In this document: positions 28,027 through 37,922 of the stretch, one piece after another | Layout of the letters: the number at the start of each line of letters is the position of its first letter | How positions within the stretch are numbered: the first letter of the stretch is position 1 | NCBI GenBank assembly: GCA_028869255.1 | Contig: CP110972.1 | Coordinates: forward strand, 873,001-937,000 | Length of the DNA: 64,000 nucleotides | DNA from: Pseudomonas poae | Lineage (GTDB): Bacteria > Pseudomonadota > Gammaproteobacteria > Pseudomonadales > Pseudomonadaceae | Direction: 5' to 3' | The notes under the pieces: generated by a model | Told to the model about the DNA's origin: nothing | Seen by the model: only the letters and a program-made list of their open reading frames with translations | Database searches by the model: none | Program-made: the position numbers and the translations under genes

Positions 28027-30192
28027 TTATTCAGTCTCTTTTGCCAACACGCCCGAAGCCCCCGTCACCACCTGCACACTCAAGCGCGGTGTGGCCAAGT
28101 CCAGACCGGCTTCGTCCAGGTGCCGTTTCAGCGACAAGTTGAACGCCCGCGACACTTCCCACTGTTTGATCGGCGCCGTCTTGAACCGTGCACGCAGAAT
28201 CGCGCTGCCGGACTCGAAGCTTTCCACACCCTGAATCTCCAGCGGCGACCAGATATTGCGGCGTTGCAGCGGGTCGTTGCGCATTTTCTGGCCGACATCG
28301 CGCATCAGCTTGATCGCATCGTCGATTTCCATGTTGTAGGGGATCGCCACCCGGAAGATCGCGTAGCCGAACTCCCGCGAGTAGTTCTTGATGCTCTTGA
28401 TCTCACTGAACGGGATGGTGTGCACGATGCCGTCGATATCGCGCAGGCGCACGGTACGGATGGTCAGGCCCTCCACCGTGCCGAGGTGGCCGCCGACATC
28501 CACGTAGTCATCGATGGCCAGCGAGTCTTCGATAATGATGAACAGGCCGGTGATCAAATCCGCCACCAGCGACTGCGCACCAAAGCCGATCGCCAGGCCG
28601 ATTACACCGGCACCGGCCAGCAGCGGCGTGACGTTCATGCCCATGTTCGCCAGTGCGACGATGGCGGCGATGATAAAGATCGTCACGAACAGCACGTTGC
28701 GGATCAGCGGCATCATGGTCTGCGCACGGGCGTTGGCCAGGCCCTTGCGCGAGCGAGTCAGGGCGTGGTGGATCGCGGTGTCGCTGAGGATCCAGATCAG
28801 CCAGGCAAACAGTAGGGTGCCGGCCAGGCCGAACAGTTTGACGCTGACCTCATGGCCGTCGCCTTCGGTAAAACGAATCAGCGACAGGCCCCAAACCCGC
28901 AGGCCCAATTCGATAAACACCAGCCATACCGCCAGGTGAGCCAGGGTGTAGACGAAGCTTTTCAGGCGCTCGGAATACAGCGCATGGCGCTTGTGCCCGC
29001 GTTGCGGCTTGAGCGCGTGGCGGCGCACCAGGCCGTTGATCACCATGCACAACACCAGCAGCACGGTGCACAGCAGCGACTGGCGCAAGGCGGTGCTGGT
29101 ATCGCCGGCGGAAACGAACGTGGCAAACAGCGAGATACCCACCAGCAGCAGGGCCGGGATGTACCAGAACGAGCCGATGATTTCGATGGTATCGCTGAGG
29201 GCACGGCGCGTGAGGCGACGCGACAGCGGCTGGTTGCGGATCAGGTGCGCAATCGGCCGCCGGAACCGCAGGATGAACACCCCGGTCGACAGCGCCGCCA
29301 TGACATTGGCGACCGTCGCGGCGGTATGGGACAGGTGCTGGCCCAGGGCCTGGACCAATCGCGGGTCGCTCAAGGCTTCACCGAAGGCGGCAAAACTGCC
29401 GATCCACCACAGTGGGCGGAAGGCCTGGTGGCGCAGGATATACAGCGCACGATGGCGATGCGGGCCGTCGAGCACGGAAAAGGCAATTACGCAGATGGCC
29501 GAGAAACAAGTGCCGACTACCAGCGCGTAGGCCAATACCATCGCCAGGGATTTACCCAGGGACGAGGGCAGGGCGTAGCTCAGGTAAACCGTGATCACCA
29601 GGGCGATCAGCCACGGGCCGAGTTTGCGCAGGGCAAAGCGCACCATATCCCAGGTTCGCGGGTGTTGCGGCAGCTCTTCGGGCAGGCCGAAGCGTTCGCG
29701 TACGCGGTGGCTGAGCCAGATCAGCGCGGCGGCCAGCAGGCTCCACACCGCGAGGATCAAGGCAAAACCGAAAATGATCGGCAGCCATTCGCTGGCCGGC
29801 AGCATCAGCGCGCTGAGTTCATCCTTGGCCAGATCGACCTCATTGGACCAGCGCCCCAGCGGGCTGTCGGCGCCGGAAAACTGCTGCTCCAGGCCCGACA
29901 GCGTACTGCCGATTAGCCCCAGCACGCCTTGTTCGGCGGCCGGCTGGGCCTTCTGTGTGGCTTCACGAAGTTTTTTCAGGTCGCTCAGCAATTGGGTGCG
30001 TTGCTGGTCGTTTTCCAGGGTCTTGATCACCTCGTCCAGGGATTGACCGAGGGGCACGTCTGCCTGGGGCTGGGTTTTGTGGGTGCTGCCCAGCATGCCG
30101 GGCAGGCTCACGGCTTGGGCAGGCGAGAGCGGCAGCAGCGTGAGCAGGGCGATCAGGAGGTAGCAGGGCAGGGCAAACAGACGGGAAAGCAC
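28027..30192 (-). CDS. MscS-family mechanosensitive ion channel (YbiO-like, 721 aa)
   Basis: Large inner-membrane channel of the MscS superfamily, opening on membrane tension to release solutes. A signal peptide (about 1-27, MLSRLFALPCYLLIALLTLL) is followed by a periplasmic, partly coiled-coil domain (~40-110), many membrane helices (~135-530) and the MscS core with the pore helix GAGVIGLAIGFGAQSLVADL (~545). Then comes the beta domain with DYVDVGGHLGTVEGLTIR, and a C-terminal cytoplasmic cage. Length and plan match E. coli YbiO. It stands alone, convergent with the MbtH-like gene. Confidence 0.9.
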   Translation of the reverse strand: MLSRLFALPCYLLIALLTLLPLSPAQAVSLPGMLGSTHKTQPQADVPLGQSLDEVIKTLENDQQRTQLLSDLKKLREATQKAQPAAEQGVLGLIGSTLSGLEQQFSGADSPLGRWSNEVDLAKDELSALMLPASEWLPIIFGFALILAVWSLLAAALIWLSHRVRERFGLPEELPQHPRTWDMVRFALRKLGPWLIALVITVYLSYALPSSLGKSLAMVLAYALVVGTCFSAICVIAFSVLDGPHRHRALYILRHQAFRPLWWIGSFAAFGEALSDPRLVQALGQHLSHTAATVANVMAALSTGVFILRFRRPIAHLIRNQPLSRRLTRRALSDTIEIIGSFWYIPALLLVGISLFATFVSAGDTSTALRQSLLCTVLLVLCMVINGLVRRHALKPQRGHKRHALYSERLKSFVYTLAHLAVWLVFIELGLRVWGLSLIRFTEGDGHEVSVKLFGLAGTLLFAWLIWILSDTAIHHALTRSRKGLANARAQTMMPLIRNVLFVTIFIIAAIVALANMGMNVTPLLAGAGVIGLAIGFGAQSLVADLITGLFIIIEDSLAIDDYVDVGGHLGTVEGLTIRTVRLRDIDGIVHTIPFSEIKSIKNYSREFGYAIFRVAIPYNMEIDDAIKLMRDVGQKMRNDPLQRRNIWSPLEIQGVESFESGSAILRARFKTAPIKQWEVSRAFNLSLKRHLDEAGLDLATPRLSVQVVTGASGVLAKETE

Positions 30193-30244
30193 GAGGCGGT
30201 CAACCTTGAAAACGACGGGTTGAGCGAGTGTACGAGTGCAATCG

Positions 30245-30421
30245 TCATTCGGCCAGTTTGGCGAGGATCTTGTACACCACGGTGCCCAGGATCAGCAGCA
30301 TGCCGAGCCACATGCCGAACACGCCAAGGGGCTTGTCGCGAAAGTTGAAACCGACCGCGAGCATGATCATGCCGATCAGGATGGGGATAAGCATGGCGTG
30401 AAAGGAGGACATGGAGATCAT
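30245..30421 (-). CDS. Small membrane protein, unknown function (58 aa)
   Basis: Minus-strand frame from ATG 30421 to TGA 30245. Two hydrophobic helices are seen, MLIPILIGMIMLAVGF (~10-25) and WLGMLLILGTVVYKILAKL (~38-56), joined by NFRDKPLGVFG. The upstream ATG is preferred because AAGG lies about 11 bases before it; ATG 30412 has no such site. Both ends fit a coding gene, but it has no recognised motif. It is 52 bp upstream of the MscS gene on the same strand, so it may share a transcript. Confidence 0.62.
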   Translation of the reverse strand: MISMSSFHAMLIPILIGMIMLAVGFNFRDKPLGVFGMWLGMLLILGTVVYKILAKLAE

Positions 30422-30522
30422 GGGGCGACGGCCTTGTCAGAGTGGGAATACTGACAAGTTTAGGTCGGATTGCAGAAAAGCGAGTTGATGTGAGTCAGAT
30501 AGCTTTGTGTGCGCCTGAAATC

Positions 30523-30593
30523 GCTATCGCGGGCAAGCCCGCTCCCGCAGGAAAATGCATTCCACGTGTGGGAGCGGGTTTGCCCGCGATGGC
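30523..30593. repeat. REPIN
   Basis: GCTATCGCGGGCAAGCCCGC... is mirrored by GCGGGTTTGCCCGCGATGGC with the tip CAGGAAAATGCATTCCACG. It lies downstream of the apeB stop and upstream of the small membrane protein. Confidence 0.85.
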
Positions 30594-30605
30594 CGCGCCT
30601 CGGTC

Positions 30606-31895
30606 TCAAGGCAGATCGTGACTGGCGTAGAACGCCCCCAAAACCTTCACCAGGTGTGCCAGGTCATGGCTGCCGCACAATTCACGAATGGAGTGCATGG
30701 CAAACGTCGGCAGGCCGATGTCCACGGTGCGCACGCCCAGGTGGCTGGCGGTGATCGGGCCGATGGTCGAGCCGCAGCCCATGTCGCTGCGCACCACGAA
30801 GCTCTGCACCGGCACTTCCTGGGCCATGCACAGGTGGCGGAAGAACCCGGCGGTTTCGCTGTTGGTGGCGTAGCGCTGGTTGCTGTTGACCTTGATCACC
30901 GGGCCGGCGTTGAGCTTGGGGCCATGGTTGGCGTCGTGCTTCTCGGCGTAGTTCGGGTGTACGCCGTGGGCGTTGTCCGCAGACACCAGCAGTGATTTCT
31001 GAATGGTGCGTACGAACTCATCACCTTCCGGCAACAGACGACGCAGGGTCTGTTCCAGCATCGGGCCATCGGCACCGCACGCTGAGCAGGAGCCGACTTC
31101 TTCGTGGTCGTTGCACACCAGCACGCAGGTTTCGTCGGTTTCGCTGGTGAGCAAGGCTTGCAGGCCGGCGTAGCAGGACAGCAGGTTGTCGAGGCGTGCG
31201 CCGGCAATGAAGTCGCCATTCAGGCCGATCACCGCAGCGCTTTGTGTGTCGTAGAAGCTCAGCTCGTAGTCGAGCACCACATCGGCGTTCAGGCCGTGTT
31301 CGCGGGCCAATTGTTCGGTGAGCACGGCGCGGAAGTCCACGCGCTCGTCACCGGCAAATTGCGCGAGGATGGGTGGCAGCTCGGTCTGGGCATTGATCGC
31401 CCAGCCCTGGTTGGCTTCACGGTTCAGGTGAATGGCCAGGTTGGGAATGATCGCGATGGGTAGCTTGAAGTCGATCAGTTGGCTCTCGACCTTGCCGTCG
31501 CGGCGGAAGGTCACGCGGCCGGCCAGCGACAGGTCGCGGTCGAACCACGGGGCCAGCAGCGCGCCGCCGTAGACTTCCACGCCCAACTGCCAGAAACCCT
31601 GGCGCTGTAGCTCCGGCTGGGGTTTGACCCGCAGGCACGGGCTGTCGGTGTGGGCGCCGACCAGGCGAATCCCGCCTTGCAGCGGCGAGTGGCGGCCGAG
31701 CTTGAAGGCGATGATTGAGGAATCGTTACGGGTCACGTAATAGCGACCGTTGGCCTCGGTGGCCCAGGTTTCGCGCTCGTCGAGACGCTGGTAACCGGCC
31801 GCTTCGAGGCGCTGCGCCAGGGCGGCAGTGGCATGAAAAGGAGTAGGGGAGGCCTTGAGGAAGTCGATCAGGCCTTGATTCAACGCTTCGCGCAT
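30606..31895 (-). CDS. apeB: M18-family metallo-aminopeptidase (ApeB)
   Basis: 429-residue cytoplasmic zinc aminopeptidase of family M18, which releases N-terminal (often acidic) residues from peptides. Metal-site motifs are visible: [11 protein letters not shown] near residue 81 and [16 protein letters not shown] near 260, plus the late [11 protein letters not shown] near 385. Start [21 protein letters not shown] is the normal family N-terminus. By gene order (apeB, rluA, minE-D-C, lpxL, patatin) it matches PA3247. Flanked by REPINs on both sides. Confidence 0.92.
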   Translation of the reverse strand: MREALNQGLIDFLKASPTPFHATAALAQRLEAAGYQRLDERETWATEANGRYYVTRNDSSIIAFKLGRHSPLQGGIRLVGAHTDSPCLRVKPQPELQRQGFWQLGVEVYGGALLAPWFDRDLSLAGRVTFRRDGKVESQLIDFKLPIAIIPNLAIHLNREANQGWAINAQTELPPILAQFAGDERVDFRAVLTEQLAREHGLNADVVLDYELSFYDTQSAAVIGLNGDFIAGARLDNLLSCYAGLQALLTSETDETCVLVCNDHEEVGSCSACGADGPMLEQTLRRLLPEGDEFVRTIQKSLLVSADNAHGVHPNYAEKHDANHGPKLNAGPVIKVNSNQRYATNSETAGFFRHLCMAQEVPVQSFVVRSDMGCGSTIGPITASHLGVRTVDIGLPTFAMHSIRELCGSHDLAHLVKVLGAFYASHDLP

Positions 31896-31955
31896 AAATA
31901 GCTCCAGACAGCAATGCGCGGAGTTTACCGTTCGATGGCAAGAAGTGCACAGAAC

Positions 31956-32051
31956 AAATGTGGGAGCGGGCTTGCTCGCGAAGGCGGTGTGTCAGTTACT
32001 GAATATGCTGACTGATCCACCGCCTTCGCGAGCAAGCCCGCTCCCACATTT
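31956..32051. repeat. REPIN
   Basis: AAATGTGGGAGCGGGCTTGC... mirrored by GCAAGCCCGCTCCCACATTT; the inner part GCGAAGGCGGTG pairs with CACCGCCTTCGC. It lies between rluA and apeB. Confidence 0.9.
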
Positions 32052-32068
32052 TGATCATATTGCCAATT

Positions 32069-32704
32069 TTAGAACGGCGCAGGGCACTCAAAGCGCAAAC
32101 GCTCGCCGCTCTGCGGGTGCGTAAAGCTCAACATGCTCGCGTGCAGGCACAGGCGTGGCCAGGCCGCCAGAGCCTGTTCGTGGGCGTACAGGCCATCACC
32201 GAGCAACGGGTGGCCGATCGACAGCATATGCACCCGCAGTTGGTGCGAGCGCCCGGTGATCGGCGTCAACTCGACGCGGCACCAGTCGCCGCAACGCTCC
32301 AGGACTTTCCAGAAGGTCAGCGCGTGCTTGCCGAATTCGTGGTCGACCACGTGGCGTGGCTTGGTCGGCGGGTCGTAGCGCAGGGGCAGGTCGATGCTGC
32401 CGCTGTCCAGTTCCGGCTGGCCCCAGGCCAATGCGGTGTAGGCTTTTTCGGTTTCGCGGTCGTGAAACTGGCGGGACAGCTCGCGGTGGGTGTCGGCATC
32501 ACGGGCCAGCAGGATGATCCCCGAGGTTTCCCAGTCCAGGCGATGGACGATGCGGGCTTCGGGGTAGCCGTTTTCCTGCAGGCGGGTGATCAGGCAGTCC
32601 TTGTTGTCGTCGGCGCGCCCAGGCACCGAAAGCAGCAGGGTCGGTTTGTTCACCACCAGGACAGCGTCGTCCTGATGCAGGATATGAATATTGGACAGCG
32701 GCAT
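32069..32704 (-). CDS. rluA: RluA-family pseudouridine synthase
   Basis: 211-residue enzyme that turns specific uridines in tRNA and 23S rRNA into pseudouridine. I start at ATG 32704 (MPLSNIHILHQDDAVLVVNKP) with GAGG eight bases upstream; a few residues further upstream are possible. The catalytic motif HRLDWETSGIIL (Asp near residue 59) is clear, as are the YTALAWGQPE and GRSHQLRVHM motifs of the RluA group. Short length, no S4 domain. It is downstream of minE on the same strand, as PA3246 is in P. aeruginosa. Confidence 0.93.
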   Translation of the reverse strand: MPLSNIHILHQDDAVLVVNKPTLLLSVPGRADDNKDCLITRLQENGYPEARIVHRLDWETSGIILLARDADTHRELSRQFHDRETEKAYTALAWGQPELDSGSIDLPLRYDPPTKPRHVVDHEFGKHALTFWKVLERCGDWCRVELTPITGRSHQLRVHMLSIGHPLLGDGLYAHEQALAAWPRLCLHASMLSFTHPQSGERLRFECPAPF

Positions 32705-32728
32705 CAAACAGCCTCGTAACAAACGCCA

Positions 32729-32783
32729 ACGGCGGCTCGCCCACCCGGTTCCCCAACAGGGACCAGGGTGAACGAGCCGCCGT
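32729..32783. repeat. Perfect 11-bp-arm hairpin between minE and rluA
   Basis: ACGGCGGCTCG (32729-32739) is the exact reverse complement of CGAGCCGCCGT (32773-32783), with inner CACCC/GGGTG adding pairing. There is no T-run downstream in the reading direction, so it is more likely an RNA-stability or attenuation hairpin between the two genes than a simple terminator. Confidence 0.6.
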
Positions 32784-32800
32784 GGCAGCCGCCTTTTCGA

Positions 32801-33055
32801 TTAACGATCAGGCAGGGTGATATTGAGTTCCAGAATCGAGCAGCTGCCGTCATTTTCCAGGGCGACATGCACGTCATCGTTGCCGATATTGACGTACTTG
32901 CGGATCACCTCGACCAGTTCCTTCTGCAAGGCTGGCAGGTAGTCCGGGGTGCTGCGTTGGCCGCGTTCGTGCGCCACGATGATCTGTAGACGCTCTTTCG
33001 CTACCGACGCGGTACTTGGCTTTTTGTTGGCGCGAAAGAAGTCGAGAAATTTCAT
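32801..33055 (-). CDS. minE: MinE, cell-division topological specificity factor
   Basis: 84-residue MinE: stimulates the MinD ATPase and drives pole-to-pole oscillation of the division inhibitor. Conserved N-terminus [30 protein letters not shown] (membrane and anti-MinCD region) is followed by the dimer domain. Lies 3 bp after minD. Confidence 0.97.
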   Translation of the reverse strand: MKFLDFFRANKKPSTASVAKERLQIIVAHERGQRSTPDYLPALQKELVEVIRKYVNIGNDDVHVALENDGSCSILELNITLPDR

Positions 33056-33058
33056 TGT

Positions 33059-33871
33059 TTAGTTGCCTCCAAAGATACGCTCGAAGAATCCCTTCTTCTT
33101 AACATCGAGGAAGCGATGTTCCACGGTCTTGCCCAGCAAGCGATCAACTGCATCGCTGTACGCCTGGCCGGCGTCGCTCTGGTCGTCAAGAATCACTGGA
33201 ACACCCTGGTTGGAAGCCTTGAGGACCGCCTGGGATTCTGGAATCACGCCCAGCAGGGTCACTGCGAGGATGTCCTTCACGTCTTCAACGCCGAGCATTT
33301 CGCCGTTGCTGACGCGCTCAGGGTTGTAACGGGTGAGCAGCAGGTGCTCCTTGATCGGGTCCTGGCCTTCTTCGGCGCGCTTGGACTTGCTGGCCAGCAG
33401 GCCGAGCATGCGGTCCGAGTCACGTACCGAGGAGACTTCCGGGTTGGTCACCACGATCGCTTCATCGGCGAAGTACATCGCCAGGTGAGCACCGGTTTCG
33501 ATACCGGCCGGGGAGTCGCATACCACGTATTCGAAGGTTTCTTTCAGCTCGGCAAGGACTTTGCCCACGCCTTCTTTGGTCAGCGCGTCTTTGTCACGGG
33601 TCTGGCTGGCGGCCAGTACGTACAGGTTCTCAAGGCGCTTGTCCTTGATCAGGGCCTGTTGCAGGTTGGCTTCGCCATTGACCACGTTGACGAAGTCATA
33701 CACCACGCGGCGTTCGCAGCCCATGATCAGGTCGAGGTTACGCAAACCGACGTCGAAGTCGACGATGACTGTTTTGTGGCCGCGCAGAGCGAGACCGGTA
33801 CCGATAGCGGCGCTGGTGGTGGTCTTACCCACACCACCCTTGCCGGATGTAACCACGAGAATCTTGGCCAA
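33059..33871 (-). CDS. minD: MinD, septum-site-determining ATPase
   Basis: 270-residue ParA/MinD-type ATPase. Deviant Walker A GKGGVGKTT (residues 10-18), the switch motif VDFDVGLRNLD (~40) and CDSPAGIE (~119) are present. The C-terminal amphipathic membrane helix KKKGFFERIFGGN is intact. With MinC it blocks FtsZ rings away from midcell. There is an unusually long 201-bp gap between minC and minD; no gene is seen in it. Confidence 0.97.
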   Translation of the reverse strand: MAKILVVTSGKGGVGKTTTSAAIGTGLALRGHKTVIVDFDVGLRNLDLIMGCERRVVYDFVNVVNGEANLQQALIKDKRLENLYVLAASQTRDKDALTKEGVGKVLAELKETFEYVVCDSPAGIETGAHLAMYFADEAIVVTNPEVSSVRDSDRMLGLLASKSKRAEEGQDPIKEHLLLTRYNPERVSNGEMLGVEDVKDILAVTLLGVIPESQAVLKASNQGVPVILDDQSDAGQAYSDAVDRLLGKTVEHRFLDVKKKGFFERIFGGN

Positions 33872-34072
33872 GGTGTTTCACCCCTAAGGAAAAAGGACTT
33901 TTCAGTCCCTGAAAAACATCTCTTGAAACTCGCTGCAGGCGGACAGCCCTTGTAGGGAAAAGATGTGGTTTGCGCGAGGCAAACGCCAACTTCCAATTAT
34001 TCCTACGTAAGTCTTGCCGGTTTCGCTTTGCTATCAGAGTCTAGAGATGCTTGGAAAATGCGGCAGTATCCG

Positions 34073-34810
34073 TTAAAGACGGATGATGTTCAACACATCG
34101 CCCGACAGGCTGACCTGCACCCCGGCCCCCCACAGCGGATCACGGCGCAAATCTTCTGAAACCTTGTACTGGCCTGCGATGGACACTAGTTCAGCGGTCA
34201 ACTGCTGGCAAAAAATTCGAGCCTTGGTATCGCCCTTGATGCCGGCGAGGGCACGTCCGCGCATCGGGCCGTATACATGGATGTTGCCATCGGCGAGAAG
34301 TTCCGCGCCGGGGCTGACCGAGGAGATGACTACCAGGTCGCCACCCTGGGCGTAAATTTGCTGCCCGCCGCGTACGGGAGAGGTGATGATCTTTGTAGGC
34401 TTGATCGTCGGCTCAGGCGGTTTTTCCGGTTTTTTCTTCACTTCGCCGACCAAAGGTTCCAGCGGACGCTCACGCGCACCCGACGGCGGCAATACTGGCA
34501 GTTCAATGGCGATGGCGGCGGCAATGTCTTCGATACGGCTGGCACGAATCGCCAGGGTGCGCAGCCCATGGGAGCGGCACACGCGCATCAGGCCAGGCAG
34601 GTCAATCGCACCTTGGCCGGCCGGCAGTTTGTCCAGGGCCAGCACCAGCGGGGCGTTGTTGAAGAAGTTCGGCGCCAGGGCGACCTTGGCGGCGAGCTGG
34701 CGGTCCAGGGCGTCGAGGTCGTTGCGGGCGAGTTCCAGCACGGTGATGGCGAGCATGCTGCCTTTCAGCTGGAACACGGGATCTTGGTCTAGCGGTTCGG
34801 TTTGGCTCAT
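34073..34810 (-). CDS. minC: MinC, septum-site inhibitor of FtsZ
   Basis: 245 residues, start [20 protein letters not shown] at ATG 34810. The N-terminal FtsZ-inhibiting domain is about residues 1-105; a Pro/Lys-rich linker ([10 protein letters not shown]) follows; the C-terminal beta-helix domain (~140-245) shows the family signatures [16 protein letters not shown] and [14 protein letters not shown]. First gene of the min operon; divergent from lpxL. Confidence 0.96.
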   Translation of the reverse strand: MSQTEPLDQDPVFQLKGSMLAITVLELARNDLDALDRQLAAKVALAPNFFNNAPLVLALDKLPAGQGAIDLPGLMRVCRSHGLRTLAIRASRIEDIAAAIAIELPVLPPSGARERPLEPLVGEVKKKPEKPPEPTIKPTKIITSPVRGGQQIYAQGGDLVVISSVSPGAELLADGNIHVYGPMRGRALAGIKGDTKARIFCQQLTAELVSIAGQYKVSEDLRRDPLWGAGVQVSLSGDVLNIIRL

Positions 34811-34826
34811 GGTCGGCAAAAGCGGC

Positions 34827-34855
34827 TTGTCACGAAAAGTGTCGAGACTTATAAC
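34827..34855 (+). promoter_or_regulatory. Sigma-70-type promoter upstream of lpxL
   Basis: TTGTCA (34827-34832), a 17-bp spacer and TATAAC (34850-34855) match the housekeeping consensus well. It lies 74 bp before the lpxL ATG, in the minC-lpxL divergent region. Confidence 0.6.
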
Positions 34856-34928
34856 GAGAACACTCACTGGCCGCAAGCCGAGTCGAACCGTTGTAGAATG
34901 CGCGGCCCTGTCTTTACCGGAATCTGTA

Positions 34929-35861
34929 ATGGATCGCCCGCGTTTTCGAGCTGTATTTTTTCACCCGCGTTTTTGGCTGTTATGGCTGGGACTCGGCCTG
35001 CTGTGGCTGGTCACCCAGTTGCCGTACCGTGCGCTGCTGACCATTGGTCGCCTGCTGGGTGCGGGCATGTACCGAGTGGCCGGCGAACGTCGGCGCATCG
35101 CCGCACGCAACCTGGAACTGTGCTTCCCGGAAAAATCCGCCAAGGAGCGTAAGCGCCTGCTCAAGGAAAACTTCGCCTCCACCGGCATCGCCTTCTTTGA
35201 AATGGCCATGAGCTGGTGGTGGTCGCGCCAGCGCCTGGCACGCCTGGCCCATGTCGAGGGCCTTGAGCACCTCAAGCAGGCCCAGCTCGATGGCAAGGGC
35301 GTGATCCTGATGGCCCTGCATTTCACCACCCTGGAAATCGGCGCGGCTCTGCTGGGGCAGAAGCACACCATTGATGGCATGTACCGCGAGCACGGCAACC
35401 CGTTGTTCGATTACATCCAGCGCCGTGGCCGCGAGCGCCATAACCTCGATTCCCTGGCCGTCGAGCGCGAGGACGTGCGTGGCATGCTCAAGCTGCTGCG
35501 CGCCGGCCGTGCCATCTGGTACGCACCGGACCAGGACTACGGCGCCAAGCAAAGCATCTTCGTGCCGCTGTTTGGCATCCAGGCCGCTACGGTGCCCGCC
35601 ACCAGCAAGTTCGCCAAGCTGGGCAAGGCGCTGGTGGTGCCGTTCACCCAGCAGCGCCTGGCGGACGGCAGCGGTTACCGCCTGGTGATCCACCCGCCAT
35701 TGACCGACTTCCCCGGCGAAAGCGATGAGGCCGACTGCCTGCGCATCAACCAGTGGGTCGAAGCCTCGGTGCGCGAATGCCCCGAGCAATACTTATGGAC
35801 CCATCGCCGCTTCAAGAGCCGGCCACCGGGCGAACCCAAGCTGTACGACAAACGCCGTTGA
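34929..35861 (+). CDS. lpxL: Lipid A biosynthesis acyltransferase (LpxL/HtrB-type)
   Basis: 310-residue inner-membrane acyltransferase that adds a secondary (lauroyl-type) chain to lipid A. Start ATG 34929 ([16 protein letters not shown]) is chosen because everything upstream in frame is antisense of minC. One N-terminal helix ([18 protein letters not shown]) is followed by the acyltransferase domain with the catalytic H-x4-E/D motif (HFTTLE, ~130) and YAPDQDYG. By gene order it equals PA3242, the htrB-like gene. Intact. Confidence 0.92.
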   Translation: MDRPRFRAVFFHPRFWLLWLGLGLLWLVTQLPYRALLTIGRLLGAGMYRVAGERRRIAARNLELCFPEKSAKERKRLLKENFASTGIAFFEMAMSWWWSRQRLARLAHVEGLEHLKQAQLDGKGVILMALHFTTLEIGAALLGQKHTIDGMYREHGNPLFDYIQRRGRERHNLDSLAVEREDVRGMLKLLRAGRAIWYAPDQDYGAKQSIFVPLFGIQAATVPATSKFAKLGKALVVPFTQQRLADGSGYRLVIHPPLTDFPGESDEADCLRINQWVEASVRECPEQYLWTHRRFKSRPPGEPKLYDKRR

Positions 35862-35896
35862 TCTGAAGTCTCTATTTCTACACATGGAGTGATGCG

Positions 35897-37027
35897 ATGC
35901 GCCCAGCTGAACCGGTTACAGGTTTGATTCTTTCCGGCGGCGGGGCGCGAGCGGCGTATCAGGTGGGGGTGTTGGCGGCGATTGCCGAGCTGTTGCCGCC
36001 GGGGGCGCCCAATCCTTTCCCGGTGATCGTCGGCACCTCGGCCGGTGCGATCAATGCGGTGAGCCTGGCCAGTGGCGCCATGGACTTCACGGCGGCCATC
36101 CAGCGTCTTACCGCGTTCTGGCAGGGCTTTCGCAGCCACCTGGTGCTGCGCAGTGACTGGCCGGGGGTGATTCGCCAGGCAAGCCGCTTCTTTATCCACA
36201 GCCTGCTGGGCATCGGCGCCCAGGTACCGGTCGCCTTGCTCAATAGCTCGCCGTTGCGTGACCTGCTGCAGGAACGCTTGAACCTGGGCGGCATCGACGA
36301 GGCGATTCGCCACCAGCATTTGCATGCAGTGGCGGTGACTGCCTTCGGTTACGAATCCGGGCAAGCCGTGACCTTCTACCAGGGCGGCGGCACCATCGAC
36401 GCCTGGCTGCGCCATCGGCGTATCGGCATGCCGACTCAACTGACGGTCGAGCATCTGCTGGCCAGTTCGGCGATCCCTTTGTTGTTTGCCCCGGTGAAAC
36501 TTGACCAGGAATATTTCGGCGATGGCGCCGTGCGGCAATCGGCGCCCATCAGCCCGGCGTTGCACCTGGGGGCTACGCGTGTGCTGGTGGTGGGGGTCAG
36601 CGGCAACCCACGGGGCAACGAGCCGTCGATGCAACGCACCTACACCGGCCAGGAGCCGACGCTGGCGCAGATCGGTGGGCATATGCTCAACAGCACGTTT
36701 ATCGACAGCCTGGAAAGTGATATCGAGCTGCTGGAGCGCTTGAATCAGTACAGCCATGCCGCACCTGGCGTGGCAGCGGTGGAAGTGCTGGTGATTGCTC
36801 CCAGCCAGCCGATCGACGAAATCGCGGCGCGGCATCGGCAGGAATTGCCGGCGGCTTTAAGGTTGTTCTTGCGTGGCCCGGGGGCGACCAAGACGAGCGG
36901 GGCGGGGGTGTTGAGTTACTTGTTGTTCGAGGCGGGGTATTGCAGCGAGTTGATTGAGTTGGGCCGGCGCGATGCGTTGGCCAAACGCGAGGAGATCACA
37001 CGATTCCTCGGCCTTTCCCCACTCTAA
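35897..37027 (+). CDS. Patatin-like phospholipase
   Basis: 376 residues. Patatin-type Ser-Asp lipid hydrolase: oxyanion loop SGGGARAAYQVGVL (~14-27), nucleophile elbow GTSAG (Ser ~50) and the catalytic Asp in FGDGAVRQ (~210). No signal peptide, so probably cytoplasmic or peripheral. It follows lpxL by 35 bp on the same strand, suggesting joint transcription and perhaps a membrane-lipid role (PA3241 equivalent). The last ~200 bases are G/T-rich with few C-ending codons. A REPIN begins at its stop codon. Confidence 0.88.
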   Translation: MRPAEPVTGLILSGGGARAAYQVGVLAAIAELLPPGAPNPFPVIVGTSAGAINAVSLASGAMDFTAAIQRLTAFWQGFRSHLVLRSDWPGVIRQASRFFIHSLLGIGAQVPVALLNSSPLRDLLQERLNLGGIDEAIRHQHLHAVAVTAFGYESGQAVTFYQGGGTIDAWLRHRRIGMPTQLTVEHLLASSAIPLLFAPVKLDQEYFGDGAVRQSAPISPALHLGATRVLVVGVSGNPRGNEPSMQRTYTGQEPTLAQIGGHMLNSTFIDSLESDIELLERLNQYSHAAPGVAAVEVLVIAPSQPIDEIAARHRQELPAALRLFLRGPGATKTSGAGVLSYLLFEAGYCSELIELGRRDALAKREEITRFLGLSPL

Positions 37028-37119
37028 ATGTGGGAGCTGGCTTGCCTGCGATGGCAGCGGGTCATTCAATGCACTTGGCACGCACAGACCGCTATCGCAG
37101 GCAAGCCAGCTCCCACATT
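37027..37119. repeat. REPIN
   Basis: ATGTGGGAGCTGGCTTGCCTGCGAT is mirrored by ATCGCAGGCAAGCCAGCTCCCACAT. It starts at the stop codon of the patatin gene and ends 18 bp from the stop of the convergent outer-membrane gene. Confidence 0.9.
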
Positions 37120-37136
37120 AGATCGGTGGTGTTCAG

Positions 37137-37922
37137 TTAGAAGTGGTACTTGACCAGGAAGCTCGCCGTGTCCTGGTTGGTCTTGAACGCGCCGGAATCC
37201 TCGATGCCGTACTTGTTCTTCCAGTAGTCGTATTCAAAGCCCACATACAGCTGCTTGTCGCCCCAGTGCAGGGCCTTGCCCAAGTCATATTTGACCTGTG
37301 GGTTGAAGTGCAGGTTGGCGTGGTAAGTGCCACGGGCGTTCTTGTCGTTGTCCGTGACCCAGTCCATAAAACCGTCGATCAGGATGTCGGAGCTGCCCAC
37401 GGGGAGGGTGTACGACCACACTGGGGTGATCTGCCACACACCGTCACCCGGGCGATTGCCTTCGGTCTGGCGCTGGTAGAAGTTCAACTGGAAGTAATCG
37501 AAACCGGGGATGTTCAGGTCGAAGCCCGGGCCCACCAGATAGGACTCGTTGTCGCCTTCGCCGAACTCATACGTCAACGCCAGCAATACGTCCTTGATCG
37601 GGCCGAAGGACAAGTCCTTGTCCAGAATCTTGCCGAACGATAAGCGCGGGCTGAACTCACCGTAGTAAGTACTTGGGCCGACATTGCCGTCTTCCTTGCC
37701 GTTGTAAAAGATGCGGTCGAGGAAGAAGAAGTTGTCGCCGTACTTCCATGCATCGGCATGTTCGAAAGTGACGGTTTGCTGGATCTGCGGGTTAACGGTA
37801 AAGCTCTTGCCCCACAGGTAGGTCAGGCTGTTGTTCTGCCACTGCAACAGGTCACCGGCCACGGCCTGGCCACCAGCCAGCAGGGATCCCGCCAGCATCA
37901 GGCCTTTGAACATAGGTTTCAT
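37137..37922 (-). CDS. Tsx/OmpK-type nucleoside-specific outer membrane channel
   Basis: 261 residues. Signal peptide MKPMFKGLMLAGSLLAGGQAVA, then a beta-barrel pattern of alternating aromatic residues ending in F (VKYHF), typical for outer membrane insertion. The start of the mature part, LQWQNNSLTYLWGKSF, and YWKNKYG near the C-terminus fit the OmpK/Tsx nucleoside-channel family. It lies beside the purine-catabolism genes and permease, so uptake of purines or nucleosides is likely. 37923-38358 upstream (436 bp) contains a GGCGC...GCGCC hairpin near 37965 that would fall in its 5' untranslated region, and otherwise nothing I can name. Confidence 0.83.
   Translation of the reverse strand: MKPMFKGLMLAGSLLAGGQAVAGDLLQWQNNSLTYLWGKSFTVNPQIQQTVTFEHADAWKYGDNFFFLDRIFYNGKEDGNVGPSTYYGEFSPRLSFGKILDKDLSFGPIKDVLLALTYEFGEGDNESYLVGPGFDLNIPGFDYFQLNFYQRQTEGNRPGDGVWQITPVWSYTLPVGSSDILIDGFMDWVTDNDKNARGTYHANLHFNPQVKYDLGKALHWGDKQLYVGFEYDYWKNKYGIEDSGAFKTNQDTASFLVKYHF

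Noticed and set aside
33872..34072. Possible small gene in the 201-bp minC-minD gap
   Set aside because: No frame with a ribosome site and sensible sequence; likely a second promoter region for minDE.
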